Part shown: positions 54,881-61,966 of the stretch, piece by piece
How positions within the stretch are numbered: position 1 is the first letter of the stretch
How the letters are laid out: each line of letters begins with the position of its first letter
Origin: Fluviicola sp.
GTDB taxonomy: Bacteria; Bacteroidota; Bacteroidia; Flavobacteriales_D; Crocinitomicaceae
Reading direction: 5' to 3'
Assembly: GCF_029266855.1 (NCBI RefSeq)
Contig: NZ_JAQSWB010000006.1
Span: forward strand, 1 to 64,000
DNA: 64,000 bases
Program-made: the position numbers and the translations under genes
The notes under the pieces: generated by a model
What the model saw: the letters and a program-made list of their open reading frames with translations, nothing else
Told to the model about the DNA's origin: nothing
Databases searched by the model: none

Positions 54881-54888
54881 TACATTTG
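54881..54888 (+). promoter_or_regulatory. TAnnTTTG -7 box
   Basis: TACATTTG, 25 nt before the ATG at 54914. A TTTG that would serve as -33 is not at the right distance. Confidence 0.45.
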
Positions 54889-54913
54889 CACCAATAATTG
54901 AAAATAATCTCAA

Positions 54914-56104
54914 ATGAAATCTGATTTATATTCTCATCCTGACTATTTATTAATGGATGAATTGCTTACGGATGAGCAAAAGTTAGTACGTGACGCTGCA
55001 CGGGCGTGGGTGAAAAAAGAGGTTTCTCCTATCATTGACGAGCATTATGAAAAGGCAACTTTTCCAATGCATTTGTTGAAAGGATTAGGTGAGATCGGAG
55101 CTTTTGGACCTTATATTCCGGAAGAATACGGCGGACACGGATTGGATCAGATTTCTTACGGCTTGCTTATGCAGGAATTGGAGCGTTGTGATTCAGGATT
55201 GCGTTCTACGGCTTCAGTTCAAAGTTCTTTGGTAATGTACCCGATTTGGAAATACGGATCCGAAGAGCAAAAGAAAAAATACTTACCGAAGTTGGCAACA
55301 GGAGAAATGATGGGTTGTTTCGGTTTGACTGAACCTGATCATGGATCTGATCCCGGAAGTATGATCACCAACTTCAAAGATATGGGTGACCATTACTTAT
55401 TGAATGGGGCTAAAATGTGGATCTCGAATGCTCCGTTTGCTGATATCGCCGTTGTTTGGGCAAAGGATGAAAGCGGTCGTATTCACGGTATGGTTGTTGA
55501 ACGAGGGATGGAAGGATTTTCAACTCCTGAAATGCACGGGAAATTATCACTTCGTGCATCCGCAACGGGTGAGTTGATCTTTGTGAATGTAAAAGTTCCG
55601 AAAGAAAACCTGCTTCCTGGCCGTTCGGGCTTGGGTGCCCCGTTAAGCTGTTTGGATTCTGCACGTTTTGGAATCGCATGGGGTGCTTTAGGTGCTGCAA
55701 TGGATTGCTACGATCAGGCATTGAGATACTCACAAGAGCGCACACAGTTTGGTGTTCCGATTGGTGCATTCCAGCTGACACAAAAGAAACTGGCTGAAAT
55801 GATCACAGAGATCACGAAAGCTCAGTTTATTACTTTGCGTGTCGGACAATTGAGAAATGAAGGAAGAGCAACTTCTGCAATGATCTCCATGATCAAGCGA
55901 AATAATGTTGAAATTGCTTTGGATATTGCACGTGAGGCTCGCCAGATTCACGGTGGTATGGGGATTACAAGTGAATACTCCATGATGCGCCACATGGCAA
56001 ACCTGGAATCCGTTGTTACTTATGAAGGAACACACGATATTCACTTATTGATTACCGGGATGGATGTAACAGGGATTCCTGCATTCACAAGAGAAAAACC
56101 GTGA
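54914..56104 (+). CDS. acyl-CoA dehydrogenase, glutaryl-CoA dehydrogenase type
   Basis: FAD enzyme that oxidises and decarboxylates glutaryl-CoA to crotonyl-CoA in lysine and tryptophan breakdown. The 396-residue sequence has RSTASVQSSLVMYPIWKYGSEEQKKKYLPKLATGE, a near-signature for glutaryl-CoA dehydrogenases, then CFGLTEPDHGSDPGSM. The catalytic Glu is Glu371 in TYEGTHDIHLL. The C-terminus reads GMDVTGIPAFTREKP. Short- or branched-chain acyl-CoA dehydrogenases are the alternative but lack SVQSSL. Single gene with its own promoter. Confidence 0.9.
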   Translation: MKSDLYSHPDYLLMDELLTDEQKLVRDAARAWVKKEVSPIIDEHYEKATFPMHLLKGLGEIGAFGPYIPEEYGGHGLDQISYGLLMQELERCDSGLRSTASVQSSLVMYPIWKYGSEEQKKKYLPKLATGEMMGCFGLTEPDHGSDPGSMITNFKDMGDHYLLNGAKMWISNAPFADIAVVWAKDESGRIHGMVVERGMEGFSTPEMHGKLSLRASATGELIFVNVKVPKENLLPGRSGLGAPLSCLDSARFGIAWGALGAAMDCYDQALRYSQERTQFGVPIGAFQLTQKKLAEMITEITKAQFITLRVGQLRNEGRATSAMISMIKRNNVEIALDIAREARQIHGGMGITSEYSMMRHMANLESVVTYEGTHDIHLLITGMDVTGIPAFTREKP

Positions 56105-56275
56105 TTTAATTGAGAATTCAAAATTGAAAAGTCAAAAAGGTAACTGAATGCTTGCGCTAAAGCTATAGCATAGGCGCAGTGGAGTCGAAGTCACCTTTTA
56201 AACCAAATACTAAACCTTCGGATGAAAATTCGGAGGTTTTTTTATTTTAGCAACACAAAATCTAAATACGAACAA

Positions 56276-56584
56276 ATGGAAAATGAAACATTAGACTCAA
56301 TAGTAATGACAAGTGCACCAACCAGGAATTTGGAAGGCGCGGGCAGTATTCTAGCAATGGGAATTATTTCAATTCCGTTTTGTCTGGGATTTATCGGAAT
56401 AATTCTGGCAATCTTCACATTGGTGAGATCGGGAAAAGCAATCAATGAATTCAATAAGAACCCGCTTTTATATACCGAGTCGTCATTGAAGAAAGTAAAG
56501 GCCGGCAGAATTTGTTCGATCGTAAGTTTATCTCTTTTAGGAACCTGTATCCTGATAATTATAGCCGTTGGTGGCTTGGGATAA
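56276..56584 (+). CDS. small membrane protein related to CCC-motif/DUF4190 proteins
   Basis: A 102-residue protein. The ATG at 56276 is preferred because it follows a hairpin-like spacer (about 56212-56241) that would terminate the upstream gene; an in-frame ATG 54 nt earlier lies inside that hairpin. Two hydrophobic helices (SILAMGIISIPFCLGFIGIILAIFTLV and AGRICSIVSLSLLGTCILIIIAVGG) flank a hydrophilic hinge with AINEFNKNPLLYTESSLKKVKAGR. The arrangement is that of the CCC-motif/DUF4190-type Bacteroidota membrane proteins, though the Cys triplet is not kept (IPFCLG here). Function unknown. Confidence 0.65.
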   Translation: MENETLDSIVMTSAPTRNLEGAGSILAMGIISIPFCLGFIGIILAIFTLVRSGKAINEFNKNPLLYTESSLKKVKAGRICSIVSLSLLGTCILIIIAVGGLG

Positions 56585-56623
56585 AGTAAAGTTCTTCGGA
56601 AATTTTTGAACCTGATATTTATA

Positions 56624-56658
56624 AAAAAACCGTTGAAGCGATTTCAGCGGTTTTTTTT
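56624..56658. terminator. terminator between convergent genes
   Basis: AAAAAACCG and CGGTTTTTTTT bracket a partly paired TTGAA..TTCA core. Located between the CCC-like gene and the leftward hypothetical gene. Confidence 0.7.
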
Positions 56659-56687
56659 CTTGGGGAGAATGTTGTTTTGAATAATAC

Positions 56688-57038
56688 CTAGTTCCAGTGT
56701 ATAATCTGTCCGGATATCATGGAGTCATTGTACGAATCTCGTAATCGGCTCAATTTTTTTGCCGCGTCCTCATCTCCTAAATCAGCTTTAGCTTTCAGTT
56801 TGTAATACAAATCTAAAGAGTGTCCGTAAACATCCTGTTCAAGTACTTGTTTAATTTCAGAAATGCGACCATTTACACCAATCAGGAAGTGTTCCAGTTC
56901 ACCTAATTCGTGTAATTCGTCTTCTGTTAAGTTCTTGCGCTTTAGTAATTTAGAATAACGCGGCAAAAGAATCCCCAGTAAGTCGATAAAGCGATCTAAT
57001 TCTCGTTGAATGGCTGCCTGTTGTTCTTTAAATCCCAT
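56688..57038 (-). CDS. hypothetical helical protein, 116 aa
   Basis: A small soluble, highly charged, probably all-helical protein (MGFKEQQAAIQRELDRFIDLLGILLPRY, LTEDELHELGELEHFL, KKLSRLRDSYND). There is no signal peptide and no motif I recognise. It lies on the strand opposite the hemW gene that follows. Function unknown. Confidence 0.6.
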   Translation of the reverse strand: MGFKEQQAAIQRELDRFIDLLGILLPRYSKLLKRKNLTEDELHELGELEHFLIGVNGRISEIKQVLEQDVYGHSLDLYYKLKAKADLGDEDAAKKLSRLRDSYNDSMISGQIIHWN

Positions 57039-57156
57039 ATTTGAAAAGTATATTATTTTGTTGAATGGTAAAAATTTAAAGCGTTTTTTAACATTTGACC
57101 GAATTCTATTCTTTTTCGGGCATGGCTGGCGAGTGATTAATCCCTAATTTTACTGC

Positions 57157-58287
57157 ATGACTGGCTGTTATATTCATATTCCTTTTTGTGCACGAAAATG
57201 CAGTTACTGTGACTTCCATTTTTCTACGAACCATAGTTACCAGGATAAAATGGTGAACTCATTGTGCATGGAATTGGAGATGAGGGCAAAAACCTGGAAT
57301 GCAGAAATTTTTCAAACTATTTATTTCGGTGGTGGAACGCCGAGTGTTTTGACAGCTTCCCAGTTGGAAAAATTGATCGGGAAGGTTAAGGCGTATTACC
57401 GGGTAGATGATTCGGTGGAGATCACTTTGGAATGCAACCCGGATGATTGTTCCCTGGAAAACCTTGAAAATTGGAAGAAACTGGGGGTTAACAGGCTAAG
57501 TATCGGCATCCAATCGTTCAATGATGAACAGTTGAAATGGATGAATAGAAGTCACAAGGCAGCAGATAGTTTAAACGCTGTTCAAAATGCTAAGCAAGTG
57601 GGTTTTGATGAATTGAGTTTGGATCTCATGTATGGGCTTCCAAATATGACACCTGAAGAGTGGAAAGCTCAGTTGCTCCAAATAATTGCCCTGAACCCCG
57701 AGCATGTTTCTGCTTATTGTCTGACAGTTGAACAGAAAACAGCTTTGTCAAAATGGGTGAACGAAGGAAAACTGGTTGTTTCTACTAATGAACAACAGTC
57801 GGAGCAGTTCGAAATGCTCGTTTCTACGTTGGGTGCAGCAGGATACGAACAGTATGAGATTTCTAATTTTGCACGAAACGGTCATTATTCAGCTCACAAT
57901 ACTTCTTATTGGAAAGGGGCAAAATATTTGGGTATCGGTCCCTCAGCCCATGGTTATGATCAGGTGGAACGTTATTGGAACCAGGCAAATAATAAATCAT
58001 ACATGGCCGATCTGGAAAATGGGAAGCTTCCGGAAACCCGGGAAATACTTTCGTCTTTTGATCAGTTCAATGAAACGCTGATGATTGGTCTCCGAACAAA
58101 ATGGGGTGTTTCAAAGCAGCAACTCTTTAAAATGCTTTCCCCGGATGAAGAATGGTTCAAGATCGTAAAAGAGTACGAGGATAAGAATCTGCTTGTTCAA
58201 ACAGAAGAAAATATTGCTTTAACTGCCAAAGGAAGATTGTTGGCGGATGGGATTGCAGCAGACCTGTTTTTAATTGCAAGTTCCTAG
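57157..58287 (+). CDS. hemW: HemW-type radical SAM protein
   Basis: Radical SAM protein related to oxygen-independent coproporphyrinogen oxidase; HemW members bind heme and probably act as heme chaperones. The iron-sulfur motif is CARKCSYC (CxxxCxxC) in YIHIPFCARKCSYCDFHF. It is followed by IYFGGGTPSVLTASQLEKL, the SIGIQSFNDEQLKWMNRSH segment and ISNFARNGHYSAHNTSYW. Length 376 aa and the short N-terminus ahead of the cluster match HemW rather than the longer HemN. It lies on the opposite strand from hemD but in the same 5-kb stretch. ATG 57157. Confidence 0.9.
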   Translation: MTGCYIHIPFCARKCSYCDFHFSTNHSYQDKMVNSLCMELEMRAKTWNAEIFQTIYFGGGTPSVLTASQLEKLIGKVKAYYRVDDSVEITLECNPDDCSLENLENWKKLGVNRLSIGIQSFNDEQLKWMNRSHKAADSLNAVQNAKQVGFDELSLDLMYGLPNMTPEEWKAQLLQIIALNPEHVSAYCLTVEQKTALSKWVNEGKLVVSTNEQQSEQFEMLVSTLGAAGYEQYEISNFARNGHYSAHNTSYWKGAKYLGIGPSAHGYDQVERYWNQANNKSYMADLENGKLPETREILSSFDQFNETLMIGLRTKWGVSKQQLFKMLSPDEEWFKIVKEYEDKNLLVQTEENIALTAKGRLLADGIAADLFLIASS

Positions 58288-58496
58288 TACCGCCCTGATC
58301 CCATGTTGTTAAGGATGTGAATGATATGTTTGAGCGTGAAAAAATTTGTGTTAAAATTTAACGATTAATTTGGCTGGAAACCCTTGCTGTAACTGGTCGG
58401 TTTGCAATATCGCGAACTTGCAACCCGAAAGCTGAAAAACATCTAATTATTTATTAAGTAATTCGTAATTCGATGGTTATCGGGACGTATTCGTAA

Positions 58497-59276
58497 TTAG
58501 GCATCCAGTGTCTCCAACCCGAACTGACAACGGTAATCCTCCCGTTTTTTTCGTTCCAGGAATAAATCTTTGCTGATCTTTACAAGGTTTTCCCGGTTTG
58601 GCCGCTCGTGAAACAAATGATATTGAATGGTTTTGTAACGTGTCGAAAAAGGAACGATCCCAGCCTTCTTTGCTCTGAATTCAATATCGGAATCTTCACC
58701 GAATCCCGGGGTAACATAGGTTTCATCAAAACCGTTGATTCGTACCAGGTCGGATTTATGCCAGCCCATATTGGATCCGAGTAGGGGAACTATTTTTCGT
58801 TGTAACAAACTCCAAAGCGGAAAACTTTCCTCGATACTGGTGCTTTTATTCAAAATCATTTCCAGGTAACCGGGAAGCGTTTTTTCTCCGTTCCGGATCT
58901 TGCGGGAAGTCTTTTCATCCAGATTTACCCTGCGTGAAATGCACATTCTGCCTTTTTGGATGTAGCGCACATATTGCTGCACAAAACGGGGGTGAAGGAC
59001 ACAATCTCCGTCAATGAAAATTAAACGGTCGCTTTCGGAAGCACGGATGGCTTTGTTGAGCATTTTCGTTTTCAGAAAGCCCTGATCCGGCTGTTGAATG
59101 TGTTTAATTGGAAATGCAGCCCGGAATTTTTCAATCAATTCGTCAAAGCAGGCATCATCGCAATCTTGTGAAACAATGACCTCAAAGTCCTTTTCAACCT
59201 GGAGTTTTACTGATCTCAATACTGCGTCAAGTGCCTCCACATCTTTGTAAACGGAAATAATGAGAGTTGCTTTCAC
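58497..59276 (-). CDS. family 2 glycosyltransferase
   Basis: A GT-A fold enzyme of about 259 residues. It opens with KATLIISVYKDVEALDAVLRSVK, then DFEVIVSQDCDD, the metal-binding IFIDGDCVLHPRF (DxD-like) and NGFDETYVTPGFGEDSDIEFR, where the Gly-Glu-Asp motif is typical of GT2. I take the start as GTG at 59276, because a -7 promoter box lies only 4 nt upstream. An ATG at 59300 would be upstream of the transcription start. If so the mRNA is leaderless. Sugar and acceptor cannot be told; single gene. Confidence 0.87.
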   Translation of the reverse strand: MKATLIISVYKDVEALDAVLRSVKLQVEKDFEVIVSQDCDDACFDELIEKFRAAFPIKHIQQPDQGFLKTKMLNKAIRASESDRLIFIDGDCVLHPRFVQQYVRYIQKGRMCISRRVNLDEKTSRKIRNGEKTLPGYLEMILNKSTSIEESFPLWSLLQRKIVPLLGSNMGWHKSDLVRINGFDETYVTPGFGEDSDIEFRAKKAGIVPFSTRYKTIQYHLFHERPNRENLVKISKDLFLERKKREDYRCQFGLETLDA

Positions 59277-59280
59277 GGCG

Positions 59281-59288
59281 CAAAGATA
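59281..59288 (-). promoter_or_regulatory. TAnnTTTG -7 box immediately before the GT2 start
   Basis: Minus-strand TATCTTTG ends 4 nt before the GTG codon, so transcription would begin at or very near the start codon. Confidence 0.45.
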
Positions 59289-59364
59289 GAAAATTAACAT
59301 TTAGTATTTAGTAACCTTTTGGATTTGTTCAAGACTGAGTTTAATTGAGTCCTAAATTTGCAGG

Positions 59365-60279
59365 ATGCGGTTAGTTTATACGAGTTTGATTTTTATAGTT
59401 CTTTCCTTTGTTTCCTTGGGTCAGGGAATTACTATTTTGATTGACCCGGGCCACGGGGGTTCCGATCCCGGACATGAGGCTGCCGACAAGAATTTACTGC
59501 CGGAAAAAGATCTGACTTTAAAAATCGCCCTGAAATTCGGATCTTATCTCACCGAAAAATTAGAGAACGTAACGGTTTTGTATACGAGAACAGATGATCG
59601 CTACCCGACTTTGGACGAACGGGTAAATATGGCAAATTCCAAAAACGTAGATTATTTTATTTCGGTGCATATCAACGGTAGTCCGAATACTGCTATCAAA
59701 GGAACAGAGTCGCATGTTCATTCCATGAGTTCAAAAGCCTCAGTCAAACTTGCCAGAGCATTTGAAAATGAGTTTAAAACGAGGGCCGGCCGCAAATCAA
59801 GAGGAGTAAAGGATTCGGATGACCGCGAACATTCCCTGCAGGTGTTGAAATTTACGGAAATGACGAGTGTTTTGGTTGAATGTGGATTCATGACAAATGT
59901 TTCCGAGGCAAATTACCTGAATACGACATCAGGACAGGATGTTATCGCGTCAGCTTTATTTCGTGCCATGAGAAGCCACCTCCAGGAAACGCATAAAAAT
60001 ATCTCCTTCACCAAGAAGACTTCGGGTTCCGGAACCACAGCCTCGGTCGGGAAAACGTACAGTGTGCAGATCATGAGTTCGAAGGAATGGCTGGATACTG
60101 AAAAAGGAAGTTTCAAAAATCTGGAACACGCTGTCAGCCGCACACAGGTGGCGCAAACAGGCTATCGCTATAAATATTTTTCCGGAACTTTTTCTTCAAA
60201 ATCAGAAGCCGATGATTATTGTAATGAGGTGAAAAAGAAAGGTTTCCCCGACTCAATTGTAGTAGAAAGAAAGAATTAA
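59365..60279 (+). CDS. N-acetylmuramoyl-L-alanine amidase with SPOR domain
   Basis: Zinc amidase of the Amidase_3 (AmiA/B/C) family that cuts peptide stems from peptidoglycan during cell separation. Signal peptide MRLVYTSLIFIVLSFVSLGQ. The catalytic domain shows ILIDPGHGGSDPGHE (zinc His), YTRTDDRYPTLDERVNMAN, YFISVHINGSP (second zinc His) and SVLVECGFMTN (catalytic Glu). The C-terminal ~75 residues form a SPOR domain (YSVQIMSSKEWLDTEKGSFKNLE ... SEADDYCNEVKKKGFPDSIVV), which binds denuded glycans at the septum. Length 304 aa. Confidence 0.92.
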   Translation: MRLVYTSLIFIVLSFVSLGQGITILIDPGHGGSDPGHEAADKNLLPEKDLTLKIALKFGSYLTEKLENVTVLYTRTDDRYPTLDERVNMANSKNVDYFISVHINGSPNTAIKGTESHVHSMSSKASVKLARAFENEFKTRAGRKSRGVKDSDDREHSLQVLKFTEMTSVLVECGFMTNVSEANYLNTTSGQDVIASALFRAMRSHLQETHKNISFTKKTSGSGTTASVGKTYSVQIMSSKEWLDTEKGSFKNLEHAVSRTQVAQTGYRYKYFSGTFSSKSEADDYCNEVKKKGFPDSIVVERKN

Positions 60280-60291
60280 CTTGAAATGTAT

Positions 60292-60299
60292 TACTTTTG
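60292..60299 (+). promoter_or_regulatory. TAnnTTTG -7 box upstream of ssb
   Basis: TACTTTTG, 46 nt before the ATG at 60346; no matching -33 element. Confidence 0.35.
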
Positions 60300-60345
60300 T
60301 TGAGGGAAAACACTCGAAACACATTAATTTACCATCAATTAGAAT

Positions 60346-60798
60346 ATGGCAACTGTTTTTGAAACACGCTTAATTGGAAATATTGGAAAGGACGCCGTTG
60401 TGAAACAAATGGAACGTGGCGTTATTGCAGTGAATTTTCCGGTTGCGCACAATAAGAATTGGCGCGATAAGCGTACAGGAGAAGCAAGGACCAAAACAAC
60501 TTGGGTAAATTGCACTATTTGGAAAAAAGAAGGAGCGAACATGCGTATCCTGGATTTTTTAAAGAAAGGTGCCCTTGTCGAGTTAGTCGGAACACCATTT
60601 GCAAAATCGTTCTCCCAGGAGGATGGATCTTCCAGATCCGAGATCCGGCTGAATGTGTCCCGCACGAATATTTTACGCCCTGCAAAATGCGAGGATGACC
60701 TTCCGTTCGATATGATCGATGACAACGAATCTCCGTGTGAAGAAGAAGGTTGTGACGCAGGTTTGGACGATTTCACGCTGACCGAAGATGATTTTTAG
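60346..60798 (+). CDS. ssb: single-stranded DNA-binding protein
   Basis: OB-fold SSB of 150 residues: LIGNIGKDAVVKQMERGVIAVNFPVAHN, TWVNCTIWKK and LDFLKKGALVELVGTPF are typical. The C-terminal tail is short and acidic (DDFTLTEDDF). It ends in Asp-Asp-Phe rather than the usual DDIPF, but keeps the acid-Phe tip through which SSB recruits partners such as RecO. It binds ssDNA in replication and repair. A second ssb may exist elsewhere, since Bacteroidota often have more than one. Confidence 0.9.
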   Translation: MATVFETRLIGNIGKDAVVKQMERGVIAVNFPVAHNKNWRDKRTGEARTKTTWVNCTIWKKEGANMRILDFLKKGALVELVGTPFAKSFSQEDGSSRSEIRLNVSRTNILRPAKCEDDLPFDMIDDNESPCEEEGCDAGLDDFTLTEDDF

Positions 60799-60858
60799 TA
60801 TTGAAACTCAGGCTAGTACTGGATTTAATTAAAAAAAAATGCATTTTTTTTCGTAGAG

Positions 60859-60891
60859 TTTGTGTTAAAAACAAATCTTTAGCTATATTTG
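60859..60891 (+). promoter_or_regulatory. promoter for tRNA-Asn (TTTG-N21-TATATTTG)
   Basis: TTTG at 60859-60862 and TATATTTG at 60884-60891, 21 nt apart. The start site would fall about 10 nt before the tRNA. A good match to the Bacteroidota promoter pattern. Confidence 0.65.
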
Positions 60892-60908
60892 CAACCGCGA
60901 AACCAGAT

Positions 60909-60982
60909 TCCTTCTTAGCTCAGCTGGTTAGAGCATCTGACTGTTAATCAGAGGGTCGCTGGTTCGAGTCCAGCAGAGGGAG
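60909..60982 (+). tRNA. tRNA-Asn (anticodon GUU)
   Basis: A 74-nt cloverleaf. Acceptor TCCTTCT pairs with AGAGGGA, D-arm is GCTC..GAGC, and the anticodon loop is CTGTTAA with anticodon GUU. The T-arm is GCTGG-TTCGAGT-CCAGC and the discriminator is G. The following CAAAA does not encode CCA. Confidence 0.95.
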
Positions 60983-60985
60983 CAA
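60966..60985 (+). repeat. 3' end of tRNA-Asn, direct-repeat copy 1
   Basis: GAGTCCAGCAGAGGGAGCAA, identical to 61082-61101. It covers the T-arm 3' side and acceptor of the tRNA, the part phage-type integrases use as attachment site. Confidence 0.8.
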
Positions 60986-60989
60986 AATG

Positions 60990-61023
60990 AAAGCCATCCG
61001 TCAACTGACAGATGGCTTTTTTA
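60990..61023 (+). terminator. terminator after tRNA-Asn
   Basis: AAAGCCATC / GATGGCTTT with an inner GTCA..TGAC pairing and a T-tract. Confidence 0.85.
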
Positions 61024-61081
61024 GTTATTGGTATTTCTGGACGAGAAGTTTATCCCGACTGCAGCGAAGCGAAACGTCGGG

Positions 61082-61101
61082 GAGTCCAGCAGAGGGAGCA
61101 A
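61082..61101 (+). repeat. 3' end of tRNA-Asn, direct-repeat copy 2
   Basis: Exact 20-nt copy of the tRNA end, 116 bp downstream. Between the copies lies a terminator and a hairpin of the CCCGAC..GTCGGG type (about 61053-61081). Confidence 0.8.
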
Positions 61102-61102
61102 T

Positions 61103-61134
61103 AAAAAAGTCCGATGGAAACATCGGACTTTTTT
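61103..61134 (+). terminator. second terminator after the tRNA-end duplication
   Basis: Fourteen-bp stem AAAAAAGTCCGATG with its complement around a GAAA tetraloop. Together with the first terminator it gives each tRNA-end copy its own terminator. Confidence 0.88.
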
Positions 61135-61192
61135 ATTTATATGGCTTACTACATTTACATCATATTCCAGCGATCGTTACTATTTCTCAATC

Positions 61193-61966
61193 TTAAACCA
61201 ATAATACACCTTCCTCCTTCAAATATTGCAAGATCTCTCCTTTTTTGCGGCGTGAAACTTCCAGTTCCTCTTTGCCGTTTTTCATGTAGATGAAGCAGGT
61301 GGAACCCTTGGTGTATTCGTGGATAAAACGGATGTTGATCATCACACTTTTATTGATGCGCAGGAAATGAGAATAACGCTGCAATAGTTGTTCGTAATCG
61401 AGCAAGGTTTTTGATGAAACGAGTCGTTCGTTGTCGCTCGTGATGACTTCACAGTAATTGCGATTGGCCTGAATGTAGGCTATTTTATCGATGTCTACGA
61501 TTTGTACCTTGTCTTTTTTGTGCAGGGTGATGCTTCGCAGCAGTTCTTGTTTATCATCTATGGAATTCACAAAATGGATGACATTCGCATTGTTTTTCAG
61601 ACGTATCGTTTCCTTGACCTTGGCAACAGATTTGATCAGTTTTTGATAATCGACCGGCTTCAATAAATAATCAATCGCGTTGAATTCAAATGCTTGTATG
61701 GCATATTCGTCGTAAGCGGTAATGAAAATCACATGAAACGGAATCTCGTCAAACATTCGAAGCAAGTCAAATCCCGATTGCATGGGCATTCGGACATCTA
61801 AAAAAACCAGATCAGGAGCCAAATCACAAATCATATGGTAACCTACCTCGGCAGATTCGGCACTTCCGACCACCTCGATCACCGGACAATATTTTTTCAG
61901 AAAACTATCCAATACGGCCCGATTGGCCGATTCATCGTCGATGATGATACTTCTAATGCTGTTCAT
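61193..61966 (-). CDS. LytTR-family response regulator
   Basis: A 257-residue regulator: receiver domain with acidic pair Asp10/Asp11, phosphoacceptor Asp57 in VFLDVRMP and the ITAYDEYAIQAFEFNAIDYLLKP segment. A C-terminal LytTR DNA-binding domain follows (VDIDKIAYIQANRNYCEVITSDNERLVSSKTL ... FLRINKSVMINIRFI). It is paired with the histidine kinase upstream, whose 3' end overlaps its start by 14 nt, so they are co-transcribed. Target genes unknown. Confidence 0.93.
   Translation of the reverse strand: MNSIRSIIIDDESANRAVLDSFLKKYCPVIEVVGSAESAEVGYHMICDLAPDLVFLDVRMPMQSGFDLLRMFDEIPFHVIFITAYDEYAIQAFEFNAIDYLLKPVDYQKLIKSVAKVKETIRLKNNANVIHFVNSIDDKQELLRSITLHKKDKVQIVDIDKIAYIQANRNYCEVITSDNERLVSSKTLLDYEQLLQRYSHFLRINKSVMINIRFIHEYTKGSTCFIYMKNGKEELEVSRRKKGEILQYLKEEGVLLV

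Noticed and set aside
57157-58287. Oxygen-independent coproporphyrinogen III oxidase (HemN)
   Set aside because: Length 376 aa and a short N-terminus before CARKCSYC match HemW rather than HemN.
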